Part shown: positions 1 to 8,707 of the stretch, piece after piece
Layout of the letters: every line of letters begins with the position of its first letter
How positions within the stretch are numbered: the first letter of the stretch is position 1
Assembly (NCBI RefSeq): GCF_900115095.1
Contig: NZ_FOVH01000033.1
Location: forward strand, 1 to 43,850
Direction of reading: 5' to 3'
Source of the DNA: Actinomadura madurae
GTDB lineage: Bacteria; Actinomycetota; Actinomycetes; Streptosporangiales; Streptosporangiaceae
DNA: 43,850 bases
Translations under genes and position numbers: made by a program
Notes under the pieces: generated by a model
Database searches by the model: none
The model's input: the letters and a program-made list of their open reading frames with translations, nothing else
Told to the model about the DNA's origin: nothing

Positions 1-63
1 GCGCCAGCGGAACGGAGTGAACCGGCTCGTACCGCCCCTGCCGGAACGGTGATGGCGCGTGGG

Positions 64-240
64 TCATCGGGTGGGGGTTGGGTGGGGTGGTCGGCGGGCG
101 CAGCGGCGGCGGTCTAGTTCGGCCATGATGTCGGCCATGCGGGCGCGCATGCGGGCGGCCTGGGTCGTCAGCTGCGACAGCTCCTCGACGAGCTCCGCGT
201 CACCGATGAGCCCCAGCTCCGATTTCGTCACGGTGTGCAC
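64..240 (-). CDS. Small hypothetical protein, coiled-coil-like
   Basis: A 58-residue product is read from a GTG at 240, which has a strong ribosome-binding site just upstream (GGGGAGGAGCAGGAG on the minus strand). The frame is open further upstream, but that part is an arginine-rich run-on without gene character, so the internal GTG was chosen. The middle (ELVEELSQLTTQAARMRARM) has the heptad-like leucine/alanine spacing of a short amphipathic helix, and the C-terminus is basic and proline-rich. I recognise no family and no membrane segment. The gene is divergent from the membrane protein at 444. It could be a small DNA- or protein-binding factor, but nothing shows this. Confidence 0.5.
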   Translation of the reverse strand: MHTVTKSELGLIGDAELVEELSQLTTQAARMRARMADIMAELDRRRCARRPPHPTPTR

Positions 241-443
241 CTCCTGCTCCTCCCCCGGGCGGACCCGAGCCCGGTGTTCTCGAATCCATGTTCGACCGTA
301 CCGGGTGCCGCCGACATTAATCGCGCGCCCCCGCCGGTTGATCTCTTGCTCGGCTGGGCATTTCTTTACCCACATGGTCCGTCCGGTCCCGCGCTCACCG
401 TGCGCCCCAGGCGCGGGGGCCATCAGCTGACGAGGAGGAGTCC

Positions 444-749
444 ATGCCACAGGAGGCGACCGGCTCGCGGCCGTCCGCCGCCCGCGCGCAGGCCGAGTCA
501 CAGCCGCACCGGATGCAGGACGTGCTCGCTCTGGCGTCCGTCACCGTCGGGCTCGCGGCCCTGGTCCTCGGGTGGATCCCGGAAACTCACTTCTTCGGCG
601 CGGTGCTGGGCACGATCGGGCTGCCGCTGGCCCTGTACTCCCAGATGGTGTCGGCGACGACGAACGAGCGCTGGCTGAACGTGATCGGGATGATCGCCGC
701 GTTCATCGGCGCCGGGTTCGCGCTGAGCAACGGCGGGTTCTCCCTCTGA
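444..749 (+). CDS. Small integral membrane protein, unknown function
   Basis: This 101-residue protein starts at an ATG with an excellent ribosome-binding site (GAGGAGGAGTCC-ATG). The first 25 or so residues are polar and cytoplasmic-looking. Three hydrophobic stretches follow, at about residues 28-45 (VLALASVTVGLAALVLGW), 50-66 and 78-97, so it is probably a three-pass membrane protein. The layout resembles small unnamed actinobacterial membrane proteins. No catalytic motif is visible. It lies 48 bp upstream of nfo on the same strand, but nfo seems to have its own promoter, so a shared operon is not required. Confidence 0.6.
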   Translation: MPQEATGSRPSAARAQAESQPHRMQDVLALASVTVGLAALVLGWIPETHFFGAVLGTIGLPLALYSQMVSATTNERWLNVIGMIAAFIGAGFALSNGGFSL

Positions 750-784
750 CCGCGGAGCCCGCCCGCGCTGTCGTGGTGCGCGGC

Positions 785-790
785 TAGGCT
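785..790 (+). promoter_or_regulatory. -10 element of a leaderless nfo promoter
   Basis: TAGGCT fits the actinobacterial TANNNT -10 consensus. It ends exactly 7 nt before the ATG at 798, the spacing expected if transcription begins at the start codon. No Shine-Dalgarno sequence is present. Inferred from sequence only. Confidence 0.5.
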
Positions 791-797
791 CGTGGGC

Positions 798-1565
798 ATG
801 CGCATCGGAGCCCATGTCGACCAGAACAACCCGCTCGACAACGCCCGCGCGGTCGGCGCCGACGTCGTCCAGTTCTTCCTGGGCGATCCGCAGGGGTGGA
901 AGAAGCCCGTCCTGCCGGAGGGCGTCGAGGCGCTGGCGGGTTCCGGCGTGGACGTCTACGTGCACGCTCCGTACACGATCAATGTGGCCACGTCCAACAA
1001 CCGGATCCGGATCCCGAGCCGCAAGAACCTCACGCAGCAGCTGGAGGCGGCGGCCTCCATCAGCGCGAAGGCGTTGATCGTGCACGGCGGGCACGTCCTG
1101 AAGGACGACGACCCGGAGACCGGCTTCGAGAACTGGCGCAAGGTGTTCGAGCGCGTCGAGTGTCCGATTCCGGTCTACATCGAGAACACCGCGGGCGGCG
1201 GCAACGCCATGGCGCGCAAGTTCGACCGGATCGCCCGGTTGTGGGAGGTGCTGTCCGGCGTTCCGGGGCTGGACGGCAAGATCGGTTTCTGTCTCGACAC
1301 GTGCCACGCGCACGCGGCGGGGGAGGAGCTCGTCGACGCCGTCGACCGGATCAAGGCCATAACCGGCCGCATCGACCTGGTGCACTGCAACGACAGCCGG
1401 GACGCGTTCGGGTCGGGCGCCGACCGGCACGCCAACCTCGGCAGCGGGAGCATCGATCCCGAGCTGATCCTCGGTGTCGTCCGGGCGGCGAACGCCCCGG
1501 TCGTGGTGGAGACGCCGGCGGCGGGCCAGTCCGACGACATCGCGTGGCTGCGGTCGAAGATCTGA
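798..1565 (+). CDS. nfo: Deoxyribonuclease IV (endonuclease IV, AP endonuclease)
   Basis: This is a 255-residue TIM-barrel AP endonuclease, which cleaves DNA 5' to abasic sites in base-excision repair. The family's metal-ligand motifs all appear in order: HAPY (about residue 55), HGGH (about 95), YIENTAGGG, FCLDTCHAHAAGEE, VHCNDS, DRHANLG and VVETPA. Between them they supply the nine Zn-binding His, Asp and Glu residues. Length is normal for bacterial Nfo (about 250-285). A GTG at 792 would add two residues. ATG 798 was preferred because a TAGGCT -10 box sits 7 nt upstream, which suggests a leaderless message. The gene appears monocistronic. Confidence 0.9.
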   Translation: MRIGAHVDQNNPLDNARAVGADVVQFFLGDPQGWKKPVLPEGVEALAGSGVDVYVHAPYTINVATSNNRIRIPSRKNLTQQLEAAASISAKALIVHGGHVLKDDDPETGFENWRKVFERVECPIPVYIENTAGGGNAMARKFDRIARLWEVLSGVPGLDGKIGFCLDTCHAHAAGEELVDAVDRIKAITGRIDLVHCNDSRDAFGSGADRHANLGSGSIDPELILGVVRAANAPVVVETPAAGQSDDIAWLRSKI

Positions 1566-1766
1566 CGCGGCCGCCGGATGGATCTTCGCCCAGGGTGGGG
1601 AACCACCGTGCCGCGCACGGCATCTAACGGGTCGTGACGGAAACCGCGTAGGTCAAGCCGGACGACAAAATCCGAAGGTCACGTCACACTGGCATAATCC
1701 GGAACCCAGCCCTCAGCGCACGCGTGTCCACTCTGGCGGCGGGCGCGCAGACCGATCGGGATGCTC

Positions 1767-2153
1767 ATGGCACAGCCCCCTTACGACCCCTACGGCTATG
1801 GAGCGCAGGACCCCTACGCCCAGTCCTACTCACAGCAGCCCGCGGTCCAGCACCACTACTACGGGTCGTCGGTGCCGGCCACCGCGCCGACCAACGGGAT
1901 GGCGACCGCGTCGCTGGTGTGCGGGCTCATCGGCTTCTTCGCCTGCGGTCTGACGTCGATCCTCGCGGTCATCTTCGGGCACATCTCGCTGAACCAGATC
2001 AAGCGGACGCGCGAGGGCGGCCACGGCATGGCCGTCGCCGGACTCGTCCTCGGCTACATCGTGTCCGCGGGATGGATCATCTTCTGGATCTTCTACATCG
2101 GCCTGTGGGCGATGATCGTGGGCAGCGGCGCCGCGACCAGCAGCACGTACTGA
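1767..2153 (+). CDS. DUF4190-type small membrane protein
   Basis: A 128-residue protein with a Tyr/Gln/Pro-rich cytoplasmic head (about residues 1-45), followed by two hydrophobic segments (about 48-75 and 89-120). The phrase GMATASLVCGLIGFF, then GHISLNQIKR and GMAVAGLVLGY, is the signature of DUF4190 proteins, common in actinobacteria and often linked to secretion or stress loci. No enzymatic role is established. ATG 1767 is chosen over ATG 1761 because GGGA lies 6 nt before it. It is convergent with the barstar-like gene, with only 4 nt between the stops. Confidence 0.75.
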   Translation: MAQPPYDPYGYGAQDPYAQSYSQQPAVQHHYYGSSVPATAPTNGMATASLVCGLIGFFACGLTSILAVIFGHISLNQIKRTREGGHGMAVAGLVLGYIVSAGWIIFWIFYIGLWAMIVGSGAATSSTY

Positions 2154-2157
2154 CCGT

Positions 2158-2625
2158 TCAGGCGAGCCGGGGAACGCCCGCCACCTCCACGCCGACGCTC
2201 GACATCAGCACGGTCATGGGGGTGGGGGTGTCCCGCCAGGCCTTCACCGCTCCGGCGAAGACGTCCAGGACGGCGCGCAGCGACGCCGGGTCCGTGTCGG
2301 CCAGTTCGGCCCACGACTCGTACAGCACCATGTAGCCGTGCTTGGCCGGCGTCCAGGACAGGTCCTTGAGGTACTCGCCGAGGTCGTCCCAGCCGGTTCC
2401 CGCCCCTTCGGGCAGCTCGAAAGCGCCGCCGCACAGGCGCAGGAACGACTCCTCCGTCCGCGCGCGGCGTCCGTCGAGGTAGAAGCCGCGCCAGCCGGCC
2501 TCCTCGGCCCTGCCGATCCAGCTCGTGTCGCCGACCGCGCCCGGCACCGGCGGCGTCCGCCACTGGTAGACGCCCGGCTCCAGCCGTCCCGCGAGCAGCT
2601 CGGTCAGTGCTTGGTTCGCGTCCAC
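2158..2625 (-). CDS. Barstar-family (barnase-inhibitor-like) protein
   Basis: The 155-residue product contains a barstar-like core at about residues 40-110: a strand with YLDGRRARTEESFLRLC, then GTGWDDLGEYLKDLSW, then a strand ending YMVLYESW. Barstars inhibit secreted ribonucleases by covering the active site. Many actinobacterial homologues have no cognate barnase nearby, and no barnase-type ORF is present here either. The protein is longer than classical barstar (about 90 residues), with extensions at both ends. The role may be immunity to a competitor's RNase or something else entirely. Confidence 0.7.
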   Translation of the reverse strand: MDANQALTELLAGRLEPGVYQWRTPPVPGAVGDTSWIGRAEEAGWRGFYLDGRRARTEESFLRLCGGAFELPEGAGTGWDDLGEYLKDLSWTPAKHGYMVLYESWAELADTDPASLRAVLDVFAGAVKAWRDTPTPMTVLMSSVGVEVAGVPRLA

Positions 2626-2936
2626 GTCATCTCCCGGCAGTGTCGTGCGTTCCTGCGGCGCGCGGGGTCCGGGTCGACCCGCCCGCGGCGATCATTTCCC
2701 GGACATCCGCCGCAAAATCCCCCAACATGGGCACGTTCCGGCCACGGCCGCCGGAGCGCCCGGCGATCGCCGCACGGGCACCCGACGCGGTCCCGCCCAT
2801 GACGCGCTGAGCGGCGCCGATTTCCCGACCTTGACAGCGTCTCTCGTCGTTCCGTATTCTCTCGATTCAAGAGATGCTCAATTTCAGAGTAACTCTCGGA
2901 GCGAGGTAGTTGCCCGATTCCGGAAGGAACACAGAG
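2626..2936 (+). promoter_or_regulatory. Intergenic region with sigma-70-type promoter and tandem operator-like elements
   Basis: The 311-bp gap holds TTGACA (2831-2836) and TATTCT (2855-2860) separated by 18 bp, a good housekeeping-sigma promoter for the gene at 2937. Just downstream lie two 13-bp elements starting 16 bp apart, CTCGATTCAAGAG (2861-2873) and CTCAATTTCAGAG (2877-2889). Each has CTC/GAG ends. They sit where a repressor would block initiation. A ribosome-binding site GGAAGGAA precedes the ATG. The remainder shows no gene. Confidence 0.5.
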
Positions 2937-3392
2937 ATGAACACCACGCCCACCGCCACCCGCGTCCAGGCCCACTACGAGACCGTCAGGAAGCTCGGCC
3001 ATTGGACGGACGACCGCCGCTTCGAGGTGCGCGCCCGCCGCGGCATGGTCGTCCTCGACCTGCGGTCCCCGCGCATCCCGGACGGCGACATCGAGGTCGA
3101 GGTCGGCCTCGACCACGCGATGGTGAAGCTGCTCGTCCCGCAGGACGCCCGCATCGACCACTGGGACCTGCGCTACACCGGCCGCGGCCGGGTCAAGGAC
3201 TGGACCGGCGAGAACGGCGGCGGCCGGACGGTCCGCGTCACCGGCGAGATCCGGCACGGGGAGATCCGCGTCCACCGCGGCGGGGTCGCCACCCTGTCCG
3301 CGATGTTCTCGCGCGAGTTCGTCCAGGACGTCCGCCGCGCCCGGCGCGAAGGCACCACCCCGACGGTCGCCGACCCCGCCTACGACGGCTGA
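2937..3392 (+). CDS. Soluble hypothetical protein, beta-rich
   Basis: A 151-residue protein beginning at ATG 2937 behind GGAAGGAACACAG. It has no signal peptide or membrane segment. It alternates short charged strands, for example RFEVRARRGMVVLDLRSP and EVEVGLDHAMVKLLVP, and a later run TVRVTGEIRHGEIRVHRGG. This looks like a right-handed beta-type repeat fold similar to the DUF4097/DUF2154 group of putative adhesin or envelope-stress proteins. That assignment is only by texture. The promoter has a tandem operator-like motif, so the gene is probably inducible. A strong hairpin ends the transcript at 3405-3441. Confidence 0.55.
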   Translation: MNTTPTATRVQAHYETVRKLGHWTDDRRFEVRARRGMVVLDLRSPRIPDGDIEVEVGLDHAMVKLLVPQDARIDHWDLRYTGRGRVKDWTGENGGGRTVRVTGEIRHGEIRVHRGGVATLSAMFSREFVQDVRRARREGTTPTVADPAYDG

Positions 3393-3404
3393 CCCCGCAC
3401 CCCC

Positions 3405-3441
3405 GGAGGCCCGTCCCGGCGATCCTGCCGGACGGGCCTCC
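3405..3441 (+). terminator. Intrinsic-type hairpin after the 2937 gene
   Basis: GGAGGCCCGTCC pairs with GGACGGGCCTCC around a short GC-containing loop. The stem is long and very GC-rich. There is no U tract, as is common in actinobacteria. Confidence 0.65.
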
Positions 3442-3494
3442 GCCATGCGTCTCCCGCGCGCGCTTCCGCGGGCATGATGAATCCGGGTTTGAGT

Positions 3495-3509
3495 CTCCAG
3501 TGGCTGGAG
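3495..3509 (+). promoter_or_regulatory. MerR-type operator palindrome
   Basis: CTCCAG-TGG-CTGGAG is a perfect 6-bp-arm inverted repeat 18 bp upstream of the MerR start codon. A TTGAGT -35-like hexamer overlaps its left side. This is the usual position for autoregulation by MerR-family drug-sensing regulators. Confidence 0.6.
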
Positions 3510-3526
3510 GCCCCAGGGTGAGGGGC

Positions 3527-4453
3527 ATGGAAGGCGACACCGTGTACACGATCGGGGAGCTGGCGCGGCGCACCGGGCTTTCGGTGCGGACGATCCGGTT
3601 CTACTCCGACGCGGGTGTCCTGCCGCCCACCCGCCGCACCGACGCCGGCTACCGGCTCTACGACGCGGACGCCGCCGCGCGCCTCGACCTCGTGCGGACG
3701 CTGCGCGACCTCGGCGTCGACCTCGGCACCGTCCGGCGGGTGCTGGACCGCGAGGTCGGCGTCGGGGAGGTCGCGGCGGCGCACGCGGAGGCGCTGGACG
3801 TGCAGATCCGCACGCTCCGGCTGCGCCGGGCCGTGCTGCGGGCGGTGGCGAAACGCGGATCGAACCCTGAGGAGATCGAACTCATGCACAAGCTCGCCCG
3901 GCTGTCCGACGAGGAGCGGCGGCGCATCATCACCGACTTCATCGACGAGTCGTTCGCCGGTCTCGACGTCCACCCCGGCTTCGCGGAGAAGATGCGGGCC
4001 GCCCTGCCGGACCTGCCGGACGACCCCGAGCCCGAGCAGGTCGACGCCTGGGTGGAGCTGGCCGAACTGGTCGGCGACCCCGGTTTCCGGGCGTCGGTGC
4101 GGCGGATGGCCGAGTTCCAGGCCGCCGAGATGGGACGGCAGACCGTCCCGGACGACCCGCGACGCCTCGCCGACCTGACGGTGGAGAAGGCCGGGCAGGC
4201 CCTCGCCGACGGGATCGCGCCCGACGCGGACGAGGCCCGCCCCATCGTGGACGAGCTGGCCCGCGCCTACGCCGACGCGTCCGGCGCGACCGACGACGCC
4301 GCCTTCCACCGCGAGCTGCTGGCCCGCATGGAGATCGGCAACGACCGGCGGGCGGAGCGGTACTGGCAGCTGCTCGCCGTGATCAACGGCTGGCCCGTCC
4401 CGCCGACGCTGACGCCGGCGTTCGAGTGGTTCATCGAGGCGCTGCGCGCCTGA
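3527..4453 (+). CDS. MerR-family transcriptional regulator
   Basis: A 308-residue regulator. Residues 4-72 form a winged helix of MerR type: YTIGELARRTGLSVRTIRFY, then DAGYRLYDADAAARLDLVRTL. An all-helical C-terminal region of about 200 residues follows (LSDEERRRIITDFIDESF and beyond). It is much larger than in metal-sensing MerR proteins and probably binds a ligand or partner. There is no cysteine metal site. ATG 3527 follows AGGGG. A palindrome at 3495-3509 suggests autoregulation. No target gene lies downstream on the same strand, so it may act only on itself or at a distance. Confidence 0.85.
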   Translation: MEGDTVYTIGELARRTGLSVRTIRFYSDAGVLPPTRRTDAGYRLYDADAAARLDLVRTLRDLGVDLGTVRRVLDREVGVGEVAAAHAEALDVQIRTLRLRRAVLRAVAKRGSNPEEIELMHKLARLSDEERRRIITDFIDESFAGLDVHPGFAEKMRAALPDLPDDPEPEQVDAWVELAELVGDPGFRASVRRMAEFQAAEMGRQTVPDDPRRLADLTVEKAGQALADGIAPDADEARPIVDELARAYADASGATDDAAFHRELLARMEIGNDRRAERYWQLLAVINGWPVPPTLTPAFEWFIEALRA

Positions 4454-4454
4454 G

Positions 4455-5864
4455 TCAGGGTGTCACCGGGACGCGGGCGTGGTGGGCACCGCGCCAGCGT
4501 CCCAGCGACACCAGGTCGACCGCCCCGTCGAGGACGCCGCCGGCGGGATCGTCCACGCCGTCCGCCCGGACGGCGTCACCGGACGGGCGCAGGATGTCCC
4601 ACACCACCAGCGCCGCCATCAGGAGCACGGTGGTGAACCGGGCGAGCAGCGCCAGCGAGTAGACGTCCTGGCTGATGCCGCCCTCCGGCGCGTCCAGGCT
4701 CAGCACCGCCGACATCGTCCCGGCCAGGTCGGCGCCCGGCGTCTGCCCGGACACCGAGAGCAGGAACCACCAGATGCCGAAGAAGTAGGCGATCTCGCCG
4801 AGCTGCCAGACGACGAACGCGGGCAGCTTCGGCCGCGCCAGCACCGCCAGCGGCAGCAGCCACAGCACGTACTGCGGCGACCAGACCTTGTTCGGCAGCA
4901 TGAACGCGACGAGCACGAGGAACATCAGCTGCGGCACGCGCGGCCGGCGCGGCGCGGTCAGGGCGAGGACGGCGATCCCGGCGGCGAGGACGAGGAACGT
5001 TCCCGTCCCGAGGAGGTTGAGCAGGTCGGTGTCGGTCGCGGGCTTCTCCAGCCCGTGGTTCTGGAGGACGAAGAAGATCGAGCCCCAGTCGATGCCGCGT
5101 CCCTGGCTGAAGGTGTAGAACTCCTTCCAGCCGTCCCACGCGAAGAGCATCACGGGGAGGTTGGCGGCGAGCCAGCCGGCGGCGGTGCCGGCGAGCATCC
5201 GTCCCATGGGGCGCCACTGCCCCGCCCTGACGCACAGCAGCACGAGCGGGCCGAGGAACAGCAGCGGGTAGAACTTCGCCGCGATAGCCAGCCCCAGCAG
5301 GCCCCCGGCGAGGGCGGGGCGGCGCGCCGACCACGCGGCCAGCGCCAGCGCCGACAGCGCCACCGCGAGCAGGTCCCAGTTGATGTACGCGGTGAGGAGC
5401 AGCGCGGGGGACAGCGCCACCATCAGCCCGGTGCGCAGCGAGCGCCGTCCGGCGACGTAGGCGGTGGCGAGGACGGCGACGACCGCGAGGACGGCGAGGA
5501 GGAGGACGGTGACGTTGAAGAACGCCATCCCGCGCCCGTCCGCGCCGAACGGCTTCACCAGCCACGCGGCCAGCTGCATGAAGCCGCCGCTCAGCACCGG
5601 GTACTCGACGTAGCGGATGTCGGAGCCGGTGAACGTGTCGAAGTACGGGATCTTCCCGTCGGCGAGCCCGCGCACGTAGTAGAGCGGATAGATGTCGGTG
5701 TAGCAGGCGTTCTCCGTCGTCTTCAGGAAGTCGAACCGCACCGACGCGCACGGCTGTTTCTGCAGCCGGCCGAGCAGGCAGACCAGGACGGTGAGGCCCG
5801 CCAGCACCGGGACGAGCCGTTTCAGCCGACCCGGTCCCTCCGCCGGGTCGCCGTCGGCGGACAT
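4455..5864 (-). CDS. GT87-type (DUF2029) polyprenyl-phosphate-dependent glycosyltransferase, integral membrane
   Basis: A 469-residue, roughly 10-12-pass membrane protein of the GT-C superfamily. The first loop after TM1 carries the acidic motif region with YPLYYVRGL, IPYFDTFTGSDIRYVEYPVL and RGMAFFNV. Further hydrophobic helices and WSPQYVLWLLPL near residue 350 follow, as in GT87 mannosyltransferases such as mycobacterial PimE relatives. These enzymes add sugars from polyprenyl-phosphate donors on the outer face of the membrane. ATG 5864 follows GAAAGGG. ATG 5891 is an alternative, 8 nt downstream of TAGTCT. The gene lies downstream of a PBP but is separated from it by a terminator hairpin. 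The acceptor is unknown. Confidence 0.8.
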   Translation of the reverse strand: MSADGDPAEGPGRLKRLVPVLAGLTVLVCLLGRLQKQPCASVRFDFLKTTENACYTDIYPLYYVRGLADGKIPYFDTFTGSDIRYVEYPVLSGGFMQLAAWLVKPFGADGRGMAFFNVTVLLLAVLAVVAVLATAYVAGRRSLRTGLMVALSPALLLTAYINWDLLAVALSALALAAWSARRPALAGGLLGLAIAAKFYPLLFLGPLVLLCVRAGQWRPMGRMLAGTAAGWLAANLPVMLFAWDGWKEFYTFSQGRGIDWGSIFFVLQNHGLEKPATDTDLLNLLGTGTFLVLAAGIAVLALTAPRRPRVPQLMFLVLVAFMLPNKVWSPQYVLWLLPLAVLARPKLPAFVVWQLGEIAYFFGIWWFLLSVSGQTPGADLAGTMSAVLSLDAPEGGISQDVYSLALLARFTTVLLMAALVVWDILRPSGDAVRADGVDDPAGGVLDGAVDLVSLGRWRGAHHARVPVTP

Positions 5865-5955
5865 CGCGACCCTTTCGGTAGACGACGACATGGACAGCAA
5901 GACTATTGGTCCCGCCCCGGGGGCGATCAACACGGACCGGTCTCCGTGATCGAAA

Positions 5956-5997
5956 ACGGGGCGGCCCGGAGCCGTCGAAGGCTCCGGGCCGTCCCGT
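5956..5997 (-). terminator. Strong hairpin after the first PBP gene
   Basis: GGCCCGGAGCC (5963-5973) pairs perfectly with GGCTCCGGGCC (5980-5990) around a 6-nt loop, with outer ACGGG/CCCGT pairing. It lies just past the stop of the PBP gene at 6009. Confidence 0.75.
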
Positions 5998-6008
5998 CGA
6001 CGCCGCGG

Positions 6009-8681
6009 CTAGGTGCCGTTCTGGTTGTCGTTCTCGTTCCGGCAGGCCGGGTGGTTCTGATGCTCGGGTTTCGCGCACCACCAGGACTTGTCACCGTTGG
6101 GGGGAAGGTCCGGGTTGCAGTTGAGCGGCATGTTGTACTCGGCCTCGGTGCACGGCCGACCCTGACCGCCGGGCGGGTTGATCGTCGGCGTGCTCGACGG
6201 TCCCGGCTGCGGCGACTCGCAGCCCTGGCCCGGCTGCTGGCCCGGCTGCTGGCCCTGCTGTTGACCCGGCTGGCAGGTCGGCGTGTTGGACGGCGTCGGC
6301 GTCGGCGACGTGGTCGGCTGCGGCCGCGCCTTCGCCCAGGGGGCGATCTCGCCGCCGTTGACCGGCGGCGGGAACTGGGTGATGTCCTTGCCCTCCAGCG
6401 CCTTCAGCATGAAGGTCTTGAACAGCTCGGCCGGGACCGTACCACCGTAGACCTGGTTGTAGCCGCCGACACCGATCAGCGACTTGCGCTGCTGGTTCTT
6501 GTCCTCGCGCCACATGGCCACCGACGTCGACAGCTCCGGCGTGTAGCCGACGAACCAGGCCGACTTGTTCTCGTCCGTCGTACCGGTCTTACCGGCGACC
6601 GGACGGGAGCCGAGGCTCGCGCGGGTACCCGTACCGGACTGGACGACCGCCTGCATCGCGGACGTGGCGTCCGCCGCGACGCCCTCGGAGAACGCCTGCG
6701 TGACCTTTTTGCCCCAGGGGTTCTTGTTCACGACCTTGTGGGTCTTGCTGCTCACGATCGGCTGGCCGTCGCTCCGCCTGATCTCCTCGATGACATGGGC
6801 GTCGCGGTGCTTCCCGCCCGCCGCGAAGGTCGAGTAGACCGACGCCATCGTGACCGGGGTGGTGTCGATGACGCCGAGCGGCAGGGACGTGATGTCGTCC
6901 TTGAGGCTCGGGGTGCTGGCGGGGATGCCCATCTTCTTGGCCATCTCCACGACGTTGCCCAGCTCCACCTTCTGCCCGAGCTCGACGTACGCCGTGTTGA
7001 TCGACATCGCCGTCATCTGCTTGAGGTTGTAGACGCCGTTCTCGTGGCGGGCGTCGTTGGTGAAGGTCGCGCCGGCGATGTTCCGCTTGTAGCTGCCGTC
7101 CATCGTCGTCTTCAGGCTGATGCCCTGGTCGAGCGCCGTGGCGAGCACGATCGGCTTGAACGACGAGCCCGGCTGCACCCGGCCCTGGAAGGAGTTGTCG
7201 AACTGCGACTTCTTGTAGTTGGGACCGCCGTAGGCGGCCACCACCCCACCGGTCGCCGGGTTGACCGCCGCGAGCCCGAACTTGATGTCGTTGCCGAGGC
7301 GGTTCTCCTTCTTGATCTGCGCGACGGCCCGGTTGGTGTACTGCTGCAGCCGCTTGTCGAACGTGGTCTTGATCTGCAGGCCGCCCTGGTCCAGCATCCG
7401 CTGGTCGATGCCGAGCGCGTTGAGCTCGGCGATCACGCGGTCCTGGAGGTAGCCGACGTTGGGGTCGTCCGGGGCGTCGCTCCAGTCCTCCTGCGTCAGC
7501 GGGAACTTCGCCGCCGCGCGCTTGGACTGGTCGAGCCAGCCCTCCTTCACCATCCCGTCGAGGACGTAGTTCCAGCGGTCGACCAGCGCCTTCTTGGCCG
7601 GGTGCGACTCCGGGCCGCGGGTGCGGAAGTAGTAGGGCTGCTGGATCATCGCGGCGAGCATCGCCGCTTCCGACTCGTTGATCTTGTTGACGGGCTTGCG
7701 GAAGTACGCGCGGGACGCCGCCTGGATGCCGTACGAGTGGCGCCCGAACGCGACGGTGTTGAGGTACAGCTCCAGGACTTCGCTCTTCTCCATCTCCTTG
7801 CCCATGCGGATGGAGATGAAGATCTCTTTGATCTTGCGGCTGGCCGTACGGTCCTGGCTGAGGTTCGCCCAGTAGTTCCGGGCCAGCTGCTGGGTGATCG
7901 TCGAGGCGCCCGCGACGCCGCCGCCGGTCCCGGCCCGGTACAGCGCGCCCGCGATACCGGCCGGGGAGATGCCGGGCTCGTGCCAGAAGCCGCGGTCCTC
8001 GGCCGCGAGCACCGCGTCCTGGACGAACTTCGGGATCTCCTTGAGCGGGACGGGATCGCGGTGGGTGCCGATCCGGGCGAGCGTCGACCCGTCGCTGTAG
8101 GTGATCCGCGACTCCTTCTGCAGCGCGGCCTGCTGCGCCTGCGTCGGGAGCGGGGTGTTGGCGTACGCGACCACGGTGAGCGTGGCCATGCCGAGGATCA
8201 TCACGCTGATGACGGCGACCACGATCTTCCAGTTCGTGACGTACCGCCGCCAGCCGGTCTTGGCCTCGCCGTCGGCCCGCTTCTTCCTCTTGAGGCCTCT
8301 CCGTCCGCCGTCGTCCCCGCCCCAGAAACCGTCGTCCCCGCCGCCGCCACCGCCGCCGGGCCCGCCGGGCCCACCGGGGCCTCCAGGGCCTCCAGGGCCG
8401 CCGGGGCCGTTGCGCTTGACGGGACGGCCCGCGCCGCCGGAACGCATCGCCGCGGGCGCACCGCGGCGGCGGGCGCCGCCGCCGGGGGCACCGGCCCGCG
8501 CGGGGCCGCCGCGCCCGCCCGGCCTGCCGCCGGGGCGCGCCGGCGTGCGGCCGGGGGTCGGCGAGCCCGCCGGCCCGCCGCGCTGCCCGCCCGCGGGCGC
8601 GCCGGATGAGCCGGGGCGGGGGGCGCCCCTCCGGCCGGGGCTCTCTCCGTAGTCCGGTCCGTATCGGCTTGGGTTACTCAC
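6009..8681 (-). CDS. ponA: Class A penicillin-binding protein (bifunctional transglycosylase/transpeptidase)
   Basis: This 890-residue enzyme polymerises lipid II and cross-links peptidoglycan outside the membrane. Residues 1-148 are a basic Gly/Pro-rich cytoplasmic tail, and a TM helix spans about 152-174. The GT51 domain has LAAEDRGFWHEPG (catalytic Glu near 228) and STITQQLARNY (about 260-270). The transpeptidase has S-S-F-K (Ser506), S-I-N (560-562) and K-T-G-T (698-701). After about residue 775 comes an extracellular Pro/Thr/Gln tail ending in a four-cysteine motif (C-x10-C-x13-C-x10-C with WWC and PACRN). The start is a GTG with GATGAGGCCGC upstream. It is a tandem paralogue of the gene at 8888-12634. 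Confidence 0.95.
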   Translation of the reverse strand: MSNPSRYGPDYGESPGRRGAPRPGSSGAPAGGQRGGPAGSPTPGRTPARPGGRPGGRGGPARAGAPGGGARRRGAPAAMRSGGAGRPVKRNGPGGPGGPGGPGGPGGPGGGGGGGDDGFWGGDDGGRRGLKRKKRADGEAKTGWRRYVTNWKIVVAVISVMILGMATLTVVAYANTPLPTQAQQAALQKESRITYSDGSTLARIGTHRDPVPLKEIPKFVQDAVLAAEDRGFWHEPGISPAGIAGALYRAGTGGGVAGASTITQQLARNYWANLSQDRTASRKIKEIFISIRMGKEMEKSEVLELYLNTVAFGRHSYGIQAASRAYFRKPVNKINESEAAMLAAMIQQPYYFRTRGPESHPAKKALVDRWNYVLDGMVKEGWLDQSKRAAAKFPLTQEDWSDAPDDPNVGYLQDRVIAELNALGIDQRMLDQGGLQIKTTFDKRLQQYTNRAVAQIKKENRLGNDIKFGLAAVNPATGGVVAAYGGPNYKKSQFDNSFQGRVQPGSSFKPIVLATALDQGISLKTTMDGSYKRNIAGATFTNDARHENGVYNLKQMTAMSINTAYVELGQKVELGNVVEMAKKMGIPASTPSLKDDITSLPLGVIDTTPVTMASVYSTFAAGGKHRDAHVIEEIRRSDGQPIVSSKTHKVVNKNPWGKKVTQAFSEGVAADATSAMQAVVQSGTGTRASLGSRPVAGKTGTTDENKSAWFVGYTPELSTSVAMWREDKNQQRKSLIGVGGYNQVYGGTVPAELFKTFMLKALEGKDITQFPPPVNGGEIAPWAKARPQPTTSPTPTPSNTPTCQPGQQQGQQPGQQPGQGCESPQPGPSSTPTINPPGGQGRPCTEAEYNMPLNCNPDLPPNGDKSWWCAKPEHQNHPACRNENDNQNGT

Positions 8682-8707
8682 GCGGCCTCATCAACTGGGG
8701 GACGGCT

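Noticed and set aside
8340..8415. Tandem CCGGGGCC-type repeat between PBP genes as a regulatory array
   Set aside because: It encodes the GPG run of the first PBP tail and is explained by coding sequence.
4479..8609. 1376-codon plus-strand open frame
   Set aside because: It lies antisense to the glycosyltransferase and first PBP genes. Composition is Arg/Val/Leu/Asp-rich shadow coding, with no domain or ribosome site.
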